Counted from the first letter of the stretch, positions 1 through 8,257 are shown. The stretch is DNA of 13,699 nt from Promethearchaeota archaeon (GCA_030615235.1 JAUWZR010000041.1:1-13699); one strand, 5' to 3'. The notes: a model not told the origin generated them from the letters alone. Program-made: numbers and translations.

Positions 1-3000
1 GAAAGAGAGGACGATCCTAAAACAGAAATAGATGAAAGTGATTACTCGCCAACTCTTTTTAATGGATTATTAAATAATCTGAAAGATGTCCATGAGGGAT
101 ATGGAAGAATTAATGTTCAAGCTGCTATTGATGCATTAACTAAAGAAATTGAGATAAATGACTCCATTAATTACGAATTGACAAGTTCAGAATTAAATCC
201 CTTGGAAAATCATGTTTTTGCAAGAAGGGTACATTTACTTAAAGACATTCAATATAGTTTCAATCTATCAAATGTAGACGGTAACGCAGATTTAGATTTA
301 TTTCTATATGCAAATGAATCAAATCAGTTCGGAGAACCGTTATTATTACAAACAGCACAAAAGTGGTATGGAGACTCAGATTTCTTGTACTTCACCCCAA
401 AACACAACCAAACAGAATGTATAATAATAGTTAAAGCAATATCAGGGAAAAGTAACTTCACATTGAATGTTTCTAGCGTGAATAATAATTTCGCTCCTGA
501 ATTAAAAATGACCGAGATTAATTATTTTGGAGGGTCAAAAAATGATACGGTTATTAGTCTCCAACAATTTTATGGAAATGAGCCCGCTAAGAATTATTCT
601 ATTGATAATTATTGGTTTTACATTGAATATTTTGATAACGATACTTCAAATGTACCACCTCAAGAAGTATATTTGTATATTGTAAATAATTCAAAAAAGT
701 ATGCAATGACTCAATTATTCGCTTTTGATGACAATTATACTGATGGAGCCGTTTTTCGCAGCGATTTTGTTAAATTTTCTAAACCTGGGAAATATTACTA
801 CTATTTTAACGCAAGTGATGGATCTCACCATGCAAAGTATCCATTATCGGGGGTATTAAGTATCAATATCGAATTTCCTGATGATAGTGAGACATTTCCA
901 TACAATCGCGATTTTAATGATGGATATAATGGATGGACTTATAATGGAACAGGCTGGGGATTGTTGAATCAAAGTAGTCAGAATGACAATCGTTCCACCT
1001 TATATTCTGAGAATTGGTCAGCATTATTTTTCGGTAGAGATCATAATTTTCCATTAAATTATACCTACCAACCATATATCATAACAAATCCCTTTCCTAA
1101 TGGGTCGTTAAGAAGTCCCCTATTTAATATAACCCACATTAATAGAAACTCTACGCAAATAGTTGCTAAATTAGGGCTAAGAACGAGCTTAAATTCTGGT
1201 GATTTCATGTATTTTCAGATAAATCTTAATTGGACGGGCTGGATTACGTTGAGAACTTATTCAAATGAAGAAAGGGACTGGTTTCTAGATGAAATAAATA
1301 TTACTCAATATATTGGAAATTATGTCCAATTTAGGTTTGTAGCCGTATTAGATGAAGATTTCGATCCTATTAATTATAAAGGATTTATGTTGGCTTATTT
1401 CTCATTAGAAAATTATACTAATTTTCAGATACCTGAAATAGACTTTATTATTAATGATTACATATCCGATATCCAAGGATTTAAATACGACAGAGTCGAG
1501 TTCTCTTTAAACTATTTCGATTCCGATAATAATTATCCCGAATATGTATTTATTGAAATTGATAATCAGAATTATTCTATGATTAATGTTTTTGGCACTT
1601 GGAATGCGAGTTTTGGCTCCATCGACTCTCGCGGAATTAAATTCGTAAAATCATTCGTATTAAGCGACTTTGCTAATCTAACTTTTAGGTTTCATGTATA
1701 CGATGGTAAGTTTTTCAAATCTACTAATTTCTTTAATCAAGATAATAATTTATTTAATTTCCAGAATCCTATTGCTTACGAATTTAACATAAATCAAAGC
1801 AGTAAATTAATTGGGTTTGATTACTCGCTTCCGTCTTTATCGGATTATTATATAACGGGAAATCCTAAGCAAAAAGAGCTAACACAATGGTTAAAAGGAG
1901 ATAATACTTGGCACCCATATTATCGATTTGGAAATCCTTTCTTATACGGAGGTTTAGGCCAAAGTTTTGGTAGTCCCTCACAAGGATATGGAACCGATTG
2001 GGATGCTAATCTTATAACATATCCTTTATATCTTAGAGATGAATACGATGTTTTCTTGAACTTTGCACATGAAATTTCTTTACAGAATGAATTCTTTTTA
2101 GAACAGGAAGAACTTGACAAGTGTACAATTTCTATCTCAACTAATTACGGGGAAAGTTGGGATATACTAAAAGAATATTTTTTTGATTCTGAAAATCTTT
2201 CAGGAAACGAATCGTTGGATATTTCGCAATATTCCAATGAAATTGTTTTAATCAAATTCACTTTACATTCCAATGACATTACAACAGGATTAGGTTATGG
2301 GTGGTTAATATCAAGCATCTATTTAGGTTATGATAAATCCACAGATTTCATCGATCCCACTATCGATATTATTACTCCTTTAAGCGATGAAATTGTCAGC
2401 TCGATTACTAAAATTGAGGCAAATATCAGCGATAATATTGAAATAGATGATATTCGTATAGAAATCTATATCAACGGGGAACTGATTGATAGAGGTTTGT
2501 TGAAATTCAATTATAGTACAGGAATATTAAGTTTTGAATGGGATACGACACTATATAATGATGGCACATATATAGTAATGATCGTTGCTTATGATACAGA
2601 AGGAAATAGAGCTGAATCAATAGTTTCCGTCATTGTAGAAAATGGGTTAATAAATTTTCGAACTTGGGGAATATGGTTCCTTATAATAGTGAGCATTATC
2701 ATAGTAAGCATAATATCCTATGTTTTAGCGGAAAAATACGGTAAATTTAGTTTCAGACATCGTAAAAATGTAATTGCAGAAAAATTAAGACTTAAAGAAA
2801 TTAGTAAAGAGCAAGTGATTAAAAGAATAGAGATAATAGAAACTCCAGTAGAACCCAAGAATCCTTTTATCCTCCACTGTAAGTATTGTCAATCTTGGTT
2901 TGAATCAAATAAGTTTAACTATATATGTCCGAAATGTGATCACGACCAAATTTTTGTTGCTTATAATTGCATAAATTGTGGTAAATGGTATTTTAAAGAT

Positions 3001-3159
3001 GAACCGGGAGAGAATTTCTATTGTAAAAACAAAAAATGTAGAGGTGTTAGACTAATTAGGCGAGAAATTGAAGAAGTAAAAGATTTATTAAAAGAAAATG
3101 GCATTTTTCTAAAAAAATTCGAATCTAAAAGTAAAAAATTTAGTATTCTAGATAGGTAG
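1..3159 (+). CDS. Membrane-anchored subtilisin-like (S8) serine protease, C-terminal part, with cytosolic zinc ribbons (5'-truncated by the window)
   Basis: The frame is open from base 1, so the start and the catalytic Asp/His/Ser domain lie to the left; 1052 codons are visible. Codons 38-52 (EGYGRINVQAAIDAL) match the helix that closes the subtilase catalytic domain, which is the basis of the S8 call. Then follow: a PPC-like beta domain (about 67-160), an Ig/PKD-like region (161-295), a MAM-like jelly roll (299-475), an Ig-like region (475-590), a second jelly-roll-like region (590-780) and a bacterial Ig-like domain (784-882). One transmembrane helix spans about 889-910. The tail holds C960-x2-C963-x12-C976-x2-C979 and C990-x2-C993-x14-C1008-x4-C1013, two zinc-ribbon-like sites. 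I count 29 N-x-S/T sequons, all before the helix, so the large part should be outside the cell and glycosylated. Beta-domain boundaries are read from sequence character only. An internal TTG at 178 is not the true start. Confidence 0.8.
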   Translation, partial: EREDDPKTEIDESDYSPTLFNGLLNNLKDVHEGYGRINVQAAIDALTKEIEINDSINYELTSSELNPLENHVFARRVHLLKDIQYSFNLSNVDGNADLDLFLYANESNQFGEPLLLQTAQKWYGDSDFLYFTPKHNQTECIIIVKAISGKSNFTLNVSSVNNNFAPELKMTEINYFGGSKNDTVISLQQFYGNEPAKNYSIDNYWFYIEYFDNDTSNVPPQEVYLYIVNNSKKYAMTQLFAFDDNYTDGAVFRSDFVKFSKPGKYYYYFNASDGSHHAKYPLSGVLSINIEFPDDSETFPYNRDFNDGYNGWTYNGTGWGLLNQSSQNDNRSTLYSENWSALFFGRDHNFPLNYTYQPYIITNPFPNGSLRSPLFNITHINRNSTQIVAKLGLRTSLNSGDFMYFQINLNWTGWITLRTYSNEERDWFLDEINITQYIGNYVQFRFVAVLDEDFDPINYKGFMLAYFSLENYTNFQIPEIDFIINDYISDIQGFKYDRVEFSLNYFDSDNNYPEYVFIEIDNQNYSMINVFGTWNASFGSIDSRGIKFVKSFVLSDFANLTFRFHVYDGKFFKSTNFFNQDNNLFNFQNPIAYEFNINQSSKLIGFDYSLPSLSDYYITGNPKQKELTQWLKGDNTWHPYYRFGNPFLYGGLGQSFGSPSQGYGTDWDANLITYPLYLRDEYDVFLNFAHEISLQNEFFLEQEELDKCTISISTNYGESWDILKEYFFDSENLSGNESLDISQYSNEIVLIKFTLHSNDITTGLGYGWLISSIYLGYDKSTDFIDPTIDIITPLSDEIVSSITKIEANISDNIEIDDIRIEIYINGELIDRGLLKFNYSTGILSFEWDTTLYNDGTYIVMIVAYDTEGNRAESIVSVIVENGLINFRTWGIWFLIIVSIIIVSIISYVLAEKYGKFSFRHRKNVIAEKLRLKEISKEQVIKRIEIIETPVEPKNPFILHCKYCQSWFESNKFNYICPKCDHDQIFVAYNCINCGKWYFKDEPGENFYCKNKKCRGVRLIRREIEEVKDLLKENGIFLKKFESKSKKFSILDR

Positions 3160-3189
3160 TAAAAACAACCGAAAATAAAGCGTGATATA

Positions 3190-6153
3190 GTGAGTATACA
3201 AAATTTATTATATAAAATAAAATTAAAAATCAGACTCCAATTTTTACGGCAATCTTGGTTAAATATAAAAAAAGATCGAGCAAAAGCTCTATTTGCCGTG
3301 GGTGGTATTACAGTTTCAATAATACTTCTAACCGCAATAGGTATGGTCAACGATTCAATGTCTTACAATTATATGGGAATTATAACGAGTACCACTGGAA
3401 GCTCCGACATACTAATATCTAAAGCCTTACAATCAGATTTAACATTTGATCCTTTTTTTGATGAAACACTAATTGATAATGAATTATCAGGGATAGAGGG
3501 AGTAAATGAGTTATTTCCACGAATTATGATGCTAGTTAAAGTATCTTCTGATAATACTGATTCGAATGGTTCGTTACAAGTTTATGGTATTAATTTCTTA
3601 AAAGAAGCTAGTAATGGACAAATAGGAAATTTAAACTTGGTGGATCAGAATGGTACTGAGACGGGAAGTCTTTACATTGACGAGCCAAATATGGGGGAAT
3701 GTGTTATTCTATGGAAGGTTGCAGAGCTTCTAAATGTGAGTATCGGAGATTTAATCCACATGAATTATCTGCAATATGCTTTAGATGTTGAAGTTGTGGC
3801 TATCTGTAATCAGGATTTAAAATTTACTGAATTAGAAAACGCTCTAATTATTATAAATCTAGAACAAGCTCAATCCTTTATGCAACGTGAAGGAGAAATT
3901 AACTTAATAATGGGTATCATTGAAAATCCACAATCAATTTACGTTGTCAGCGATATAGATTTCACGAAACGAAAAATTAGGGAAATTGGTACCCGAATTC
4001 AACAAAGACTAGACCCTAATGATTACACCGTAGCAATGCCGAAATTAGAAGAAATTAGTGCCCAACAATTTATGCTAATAGGCATGACAATTATTTTTTG
4101 GTTTATTACGATTATTTCTATGCTTATTACAGGTATTTTAATAAATTCTATTCTTTCTACATCTACAGAAGAAAGAATTAGAGAATTTGGAATATTAAGA
4201 GTTGTAGGAGGAAAAAAAATGTTTCCTGTAAAAATGGTAGTTTTTGAAGGTATAATGATTGGAGTTGTAGGATCTATTACCGGGGTAATTTTAGGTCTTA
4301 TTGGAACACCGCCAATCGTAGACACATTGTTCGTTTTAACAGATTTTCCCCTACAGAATATGGAATTTGTTATTCAACCTCAAACAGTTATTTTAGCATT
4401 TTCCATAGGATCTATTGTTTCTTTAGTAATATCTTTATTTCCTGCATTAAAAACCGCTAAAATTGATATTATTAAGTCAATTACGCCATTTCACAAGAAA
4501 GAAGAAGGGTGGGAGGTAAAAAAGGAGGGAAGCATGAATGTTAGAATTTTTCTAATTGGTTCAGCACTTGCTACTATTGGTATGCTAGTGTTTATATTAT
4601 TACCGACTGTATTTGTATCGGGCGACATGATGATGATTGCCGGTCTATTTATTGGTCTTATTGCTGCTATACTAATTGGGATGGTCTTCGCATCAGTAGG
4701 TATTATACCAATCATACAAAGCCTGTTAATTGGAGCTATTACGCCCCTGATTAAGAGATATGCTCATATTATTAAAATATCGCTAAAAAGAAACAGAAGA
4801 CGGAATACAAGCACTATTGTGATGTTTGCGATTAGTTTTTCTTTCATCTTCTTTATCACTAGCGTCACAGAGATGGAATCGCAGAACCTGTCAACCAATT
4901 TAAGATTTCAATACGGTTCCGATTTAGTTTTAATTAATCAGGGAATAAATCCAGAAACTAACGCAATTACGCTCGATACGATTCAAGAACTCAATTCTAT
5001 TGATGAAATAGATGAAATCGCCATATCCTTGTATAATATGTTTGATATTACTTCTGTTTTATCGATTTTATTCGACTTTAGCGAGGGTGGAGGCTTTGAC
5101 GAGGACTCTATTGATGATGCTTTTTTAAACATCTTTGAATTTTATACTGAACAAGCAGAAGAGAAATATCAAGTAAAAGCGGGAGATTTAGCAAATTTCG
5201 ACAATATAGAAGTAGGATTTATTGGTATTGAGAAAAATTATTATGAGTTAATGGATAATGATTTGATGATTTGGAGCAGTCCACAGAGTGGATTTAATTA
5301 TTCATTTAGTCAAGTTTTTCGCGAAAATAATACTTGCATCATCGCTAAATCTCTTGCGACTGTTTTCGGTATCAATGATGTTGGAGAATATGTTCGATTA
5401 ACTTTTTACAACCCTCAAATTCAAAACGACCCTGGAAATATTACGCTATTCCGTGTTGTTGGTATTTCAGGAGGCATGCCAGGATTTTATAACTTTAGAA
5501 CTACAGAAGCTACTGCTGAAGGTGGAGGCATTATGGTTTCTTTAGAAAATTATATGAGGCTAATGAATGTTAAAGATCAATGGAACGCAAAAATGATTGT
5601 TGATAAAGCTTTTATTAAGCTTAAAGATGATTCTGAAGTCACTATTGAAGATACTAAAGAGGATATACGAGATATATCTACAGGGAAAGATTATTTTCTT
5701 GACGATGCGATAACAAAAGTAAAGATAATGCAATCTATGTTTGAACGACAAAGCAGTTTAATGGAAGTTGTACTTTGGTTTGCCATCGTTATTGCAATCT
5801 TTGGTTTAGTAAGCACAATGTACGCAATTATGTTGGAGAGAAAATTTGAAATTGGTATTCTAAGGTCTATGGGAATGAAAACAAAAAATGTAAGGAATCT
5901 CTTCTTGATTGAAAGTTTGATTATTATGTTGAGTAGCGGAACGATGGGAACTTTAATCGGTACCTATTGTGCTTACTTAATGGAAACGAATTTAGGACTT
6001 TTGACAGAAATGCCTATAGTATTCGCAATCCCTTTAGATGTTTTATTTAGAGTGTTCTCTCTATCCATATTTTTCGGGATATTAGGGATGTATTTAATCC
6101 TCATTAAACTAAGTAGACAATCTGTAATGGATATATTCCGTCAAACTTTTTAA
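3190..6153 (+). CDS. FtsX/MacB-like ABC transporter permease with ten predicted transmembrane helices
   Basis: The 987-residue protein has the duplicated layout of large FtsX-type permeases. Helix 1 (about 33-53) follows a basic N-terminus, then an extracellular MacB_PCD-like domain (54-290). Helices 2-4 lie at about 294-320, 349-374 and 399-420, and two central helices at about 453-475 and 480-503. Helix 7 (541-560), a second extracellular domain (561-855) and helices 8-10 (858-882, 903-930, 950-972) complete it. Residues around 321-345 and 883-900, with R-E-F-G-I-L-R and K-F-E-I-G-I-L-R, are the cytosolic coupling segments typical of the family. Such permeases work with an ATP-binding subunit as mechanotransmitters or lipid/lipoprotein transporters; no ATPase gene is visible here. 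A GTG start is chosen because helix 1 would be lost with a later ATG; GTGAT at 3182-3186 could pair with the 16S tail. The 30-bp gap to the protease gene suggests one operon. Substrate unknown. Confidence 0.85.
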   Translation: MSIQNLLYKIKLKIRLQFLRQSWLNIKKDRAKALFAVGGITVSIILLTAIGMVNDSMSYNYMGIITSTTGSSDILISKALQSDLTFDPFFDETLIDNELSGIEGVNELFPRIMMLVKVSSDNTDSNGSLQVYGINFLKEASNGQIGNLNLVDQNGTETGSLYIDEPNMGECVILWKVAELLNVSIGDLIHMNYLQYALDVEVVAICNQDLKFTELENALIIINLEQAQSFMQREGEINLIMGIIENPQSIYVVSDIDFTKRKIREIGTRIQQRLDPNDYTVAMPKLEEISAQQFMLIGMTIIFWFITIISMLITGILINSILSTSTEERIREFGILRVVGGKKMFPVKMVVFEGIMIGVVGSITGVILGLIGTPPIVDTLFVLTDFPLQNMEFVIQPQTVILAFSIGSIVSLVISLFPALKTAKIDIIKSITPFHKKEEGWEVKKEGSMNVRIFLIGSALATIGMLVFILLPTVFVSGDMMMIAGLFIGLIAAILIGMVFASVGIIPIIQSLLIGAITPLIKRYAHIIKISLKRNRRRNTSTIVMFAISFSFIFFITSVTEMESQNLSTNLRFQYGSDLVLINQGINPETNAITLDTIQELNSIDEIDEIAISLYNMFDITSVLSILFDFSEGGGFDEDSIDDAFLNIFEFYTEQAEEKYQVKAGDLANFDNIEVGFIGIEKNYYELMDNDLMIWSSPQSGFNYSFSQVFRENNTCIIAKSLATVFGINDVGEYVRLTFYNPQIQNDPGNITLFRVVGISGGMPGFYNFRTTEATAEGGGIMVSLENYMRLMNVKDQWNAKMIVDKAFIKLKDDSEVTIEDTKEDIRDISTGKDYFLDDAITKVKIMQSMFERQSSLMEVVLWFAIVIAIFGLVSTMYAIMLERKFEIGILRSMGMKTKNVRNLFLIESLIIMLSSGTMGTLIGTYCAYLMETNLGLLTEMPIVFAIPLDVLFRVFSLSIFFGILGMYLILIKLSRQSVMDIFRQTF
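4523..4536 (+). promoter_or_regulatory. Perfect Shine-Dalgarno site and ATG inside the permease gene
   Basis: AGGAGG at 4523-4528 lies five bases before an in-frame ATG at 4534 (codon 449), in the cytosolic linker between the two permease halves. Initiation here would give a 539-residue product starting just before helix 5 and containing the second ectodomain and helices 7-10. It is the strongest ribosome-binding-like site followed by a start codon that I see in the window. It may simply result from Lys/Glu/Gly codons of the linker, so use as an internal start is an inference. Confidence 0.3.
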
Positions 6154-6158
6154 AATAA

Positions 6159-6746
6159 TTAGTGGTGCTCCCTGAGAAAATTTAACAGTTTTTGCCAAGC
6201 TTTAGCTCTGTGTGAAATAGAATTTTTTTCTTCAATAGATAATTCGGCAAAAGTATTGTTAGGCAATTCATTAGGAATAAAAATAGGATCGTAACCAAAT
6301 CCACTCGTACCTCTAATTTCTTTTGAAACTTTACCCTCAATTGATCCCTCAAAGATAAAATTTTTATCTAATGGTTGAAAATAAAGTGCTATTACAGCTT
6401 CAAAATGAGCAGCAGTGTTCCAATAATCGTTAATGAGTTTCAATATACCTTTATTACCTATAGTATTTAATACAAACTTGGAATATACTCCTGGGAATCC
6501 TTTGAGAGGAACATCAATAAAAAAACCCGTATCCTCAACAAAATAAGATGTATTAAAATTTATCTTTACGCTATTAAGTTTAAAGACAGCGACTTCTTTA
6601 ATACTAGATGCTTGAATTTCAATAGTAGCAGGGGTTTTCTGCTTTAAATCGTAAACTAATTCTTCCTTTTGGAACAATTTTTTAATTTCATTAAACTTAT
6701 GATTATTCCCAGTAATAAAATAAATTATTTCTTTTTCTTGTTTCAT
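6159..6746 (-). CDS. rdgB: RdgB/HAM1-family XTP/dITP (non-canonical purine NTP) pyrophosphatase
   Basis: This enzyme hydrolyses XTP, ITP and dITP to the monophosphate plus pyrophosphate, keeping deaminated purines out of DNA and RNA. The 195-residue length is normal for the family. Signature segments are visible in order: the T12-G-N-x-x-K17 phosphate-binding start, V-E-D72-T-G with the probable catalytic Asp72, the K-G-F-P-G-V-Y-S segment at 82-89, the F-E-G-x-I-E-G segment at 132-138, G-F-G-Y-D-P-I-F at 149-156 for base recognition, and S-H-R at 178-180. The protein is cytosolic. The gene converges on the permease gene with only five bases between stop codons, and diverges from the uS15-eS1 operon. 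In many archaea an RdgB-type gene lies beside rps15 and rps3ae, so the neighbourhood fits although the orientation is reversed. The ATG at 6744-6746 begins directly before the first strand of the fold. Confidence 0.93.
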   Translation of the reverse strand: MKQEKEIIYFITGNNHKFNEIKKLFQKEELVYDLKQKTPATIEIQASSIKEVAVFKLNSVKINFNTSYFVEDTGFFIDVPLKGFPGVYSKFVLNTIGNKGILKLINDYWNTAAHFEAVIALYFQPLDKNFIFEGSIEGKVSKEIRGTSGFGYDPIFIPNELPNNTFAELSIEEKNSISHRAKAWQKLLNFLREHH

Positions 6747-6887
6747 AAGTACAATAATTTCCTATGATATATTTAGATTAATAAGGTTTTAGTTAACAAA
6801 TTCAAAAATTTTAATTTATATGATTCTTTATATCGTTCATCAATAAAATTACTATTATTAAATTATTCATAAACTAGGACGCAAAAA
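6747..6887. promoter_or_regulatory. Divergent promoter region between rdgB and rps15
   Basis: This 141-bp AT-rich spacer must serve both divergent genes. On the plus strand two TATA-like octamers, TTTATATG (6815-6822) and TTTATATC (6827-6834), would place transcription starts about 30-45 bases before the uS15 ATG. A weak AGG at 6876-6878 precedes that ATG. On the minus strand AAATATATC (6766-6774) lies about 24 bases before the pyrophosphatase ATG, which would allow a leaderless or nearly leaderless transcript. The elements were picked by eye in AT-rich DNA and could be chance. Confidence 0.4.
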
Positions 6888-7346
6888 ATGGCTCGAATGC
6901 ACTCAAGAAAGAAAGGGAAATCTGGAAGTACACGCCCAGCTAGATTAGAAAAACCTGTGTGGGTAGAACTTTCTTCTGAAGAAGTAGAAAACGAGGTCAT
7001 TAAACTAGCGAGAAAAGGGATTTCCCAATCCCTAATAGGTGTGATATTAAGAGATTCTTATGGTATCCCTTTAGTGAAAGTAGTCACCGGTAAATCTATT
7101 AGTCAAATTCTTAAAGAACATGATATTGAAACTCCACTTCCCGAGGATTTAACTAACTTAGTGAAAAAAGCGCTTATATTAAGAAAACATTTAGAATCAA
7201 ATCATAAAGATTTGCATTCAAAACTGGGTTTACAACGGACAGAAAGCAAGATTTACAGACTAATTAAATATTACAAGAAAAAGAAAATATTACCAAGTGA
7301 TTTTAAATATTCACCTGATACGATTAGAACAATCGTGATGAGGTAA
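6888..7346 (+). CDS. rps15: Small-subunit ribosomal protein uS15 (archaeal S15, eukaryotic RPS13 type)
   Basis: A protein of the 30S subunit that binds 16S rRNA helices in the platform/central domain. The 152-residue length and the N-terminal extension beginning MARMHSRKKGKSGS are diagnostic of the archaeal/eukaryotic form; bacterial S15 is about 89 residues and lacks it. The extension continues through an acidic helix (about 28-43) and the G-I-P-L-x-K-V-V-T-G region (about 59-68). The S15 core helices follow, with an H-L-E-S-N-H-K-D segment at about 102-109 resembling the conserved rRNA-contacting motif, and a basic region R-L-I-K-Y-Y-K-K-K-K. It is the first gene of a two-gene operon with eS1, 26 bp downstream. 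No frameshift or missing segment is seen. Confidence 0.96.
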   Translation: MARMHSRKKGKSGSTRPARLEKPVWVELSSEEVENEVIKLARKGISQSLIGVILRDSYGIPLVKVVTGKSISQILKEHDIETPLPEDLTNLVKKALILRKHLESNHKDLHSKLGLQRTESKIYRLIKYYKKKKILPSDFKYSPDTIRTIVMR

Positions 7347-7365
7347 AAAATTTTGATGAGGTAAA
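7336..7365 (+). repeat. 12-bp direct repeat spanning the rps15 stop and the rps3ae ribosome-binding site
   Basis: TGATGAGGTAAA occurs at 7336-7347 and again at 7354-7365, an 18-bp period. The first copy contains the last codons and TAA stop of uS15. The second supplies GAGGT (7358-7362), ten bases before the eS1 ATG at 7373, and is the likely ribosome-binding site for eS1. The pattern suggests a short tandem duplication that created or copied the binding site. Confidence 0.6.
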
Positions 7366-7372
7366 TATAGAT

Positions 7373-8191
7373 ATGAGCCAGAAAGTCAAAAAAAAGAAAT
7401 CAAAATTAAGGAGAGTATCATTTAAAGATAAAGATTGGTATACCATCATCGCCCCAAAAAGCTTCAACTTTAAGCCTATTGGAGAAATAATCGGAATGGA
7501 GAACAATATTAACGGTAGAACCCTTGAAACCTTACTATATGATTTTACAAATCGATACCAAGATATAAGTTTAAAATTGAAATTTAAAGTAGTCCAAGTC
7601 AATCAAGAAGCAAAGCAAGCACAATCTATGTTTTTAGGGCATTCATATACTAACGATTACGTTAGATCCTTAATCGGAAGAGGAAGTTCTAAGATTCAAA
7701 CCATAATTAATCTTACTACTAAAGACAATTACACCTATAGATTAACGATTATATGCACTACTATAAAACGAGCCCGAAGCTCGCAACAAATTGTAATTCG
7801 TAAAATCATGAGAGAAATTTTGAAAGAGTTCTCAAAAACATTAAATCATGAGAAGTTCATTACTGGAATGATTTATGCAGAGTTTACCAATCAAATCATC
7901 AGAATAGCTAAAACCATTTATCCACTATCGAACTGTTCAGTCATTAAATGTAAATTGATAAGCGTTCCAGAGGGGGGAGAAGATATGGTATATGTAACTA
8001 AAGATGAAGATTTTGAGTTAGTCGAAGTTGAAGTCAAGCGCTCTCGAAAGAGTGATATTAAAAGAACTGAACGAATAAACGTAAAGAAGCTTACTAGGAA
8101 TAAGTCATCTCCGAGACCAAAATCGCCCACAAATGATGTTCCAAGTGATTCAAACGAAGCTAAAGAAGAAGTCTCTGAAAAATCGACATAA
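7373..8191 (+). CDS. rps3ae: Small-subunit ribosomal protein eS1 (S3Ae) with a long charged C-terminal tail
   Basis: eS1 sits on the 30S platform near the mRNA exit and is found in archaea and eukaryotes but not in bacteria. Recognisable family segments include the basic start, K-D-K-D-W-Y-T-I-I-A-P (about 19-29), the G-R-T-L-E-T-L-L-Y-D segment (about 48-57), K-L-K-F-K-V-V-Q-V (about 67-75) and the central G-H-S-Y-T-N-D-Y-V-R-S-L segment (about 89-100). The core appears to end near residue 222, and residues 223-272 form a Lys/Arg/Ser/Glu-rich, probably disordered tail. At 272 residues it is longer than the roughly 200-220 I expect for most archaeal eS1 and close to eukaryotic RPS3A. It is co-transcribed with uS15 and preceded by GAGGT. 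A terminator-like element follows the stop. Confidence 0.94.
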   Translation: MSQKVKKKKSKLRRVSFKDKDWYTIIAPKSFNFKPIGEIIGMENNINGRTLETLLYDFTNRYQDISLKLKFKVVQVNQEAKQAQSMFLGHSYTNDYVRSLIGRGSSKIQTIINLTTKDNYTYRLTIICTTIKRARSSQQIVIRKIMREILKEFSKTLNHEKFITGMIYAEFTNQIIRIAKTIYPLSNCSVIKCKLISVPEGGEDMVYVTKDEDFELVEVEVKRSRKSDIKRTERINVKKLTRNKSSPRPKSPTNDVPSDSNEAKEEVSEKST

Positions 8192-8205
8192 TAATAGCGT
8201 TTGGT

Positions 8206-8257
8206 ATAATTGTTAGGTTTTTACCCACAATTATGTCAAGTTTTTCCTGGTTTTTTT
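8206..8257 (+). terminator. Probable transcription terminator of the rps15-rps3ae operon
   Basis: ATAATTGT (8206-8213) and ACAATTAT (8227-8234) form a perfect 8-bp inverted repeat. Inside it GGT (8216-8218) can pair with ACC (8223-8225) around a T4 loop. T5 (8241-8245) and T7 (8251-8257) runs follow on the plus strand. Archaeal termination relies mainly on T-rich non-template tracts, and the position 15 bp after the eS1 stop fits. The stem is AT-rich and weak, so the T tracts probably carry most of the signal. Confidence 0.55.

Noticed and set aside
4023..4325. A 100-codon antisense open frame within the permease gene
   Set aside because: It lies fully within a well-supported gene, is low-complexity in Ile/Pro/Thr as expected from the reverse of hydrophobic codons, and has no recognisable domain.
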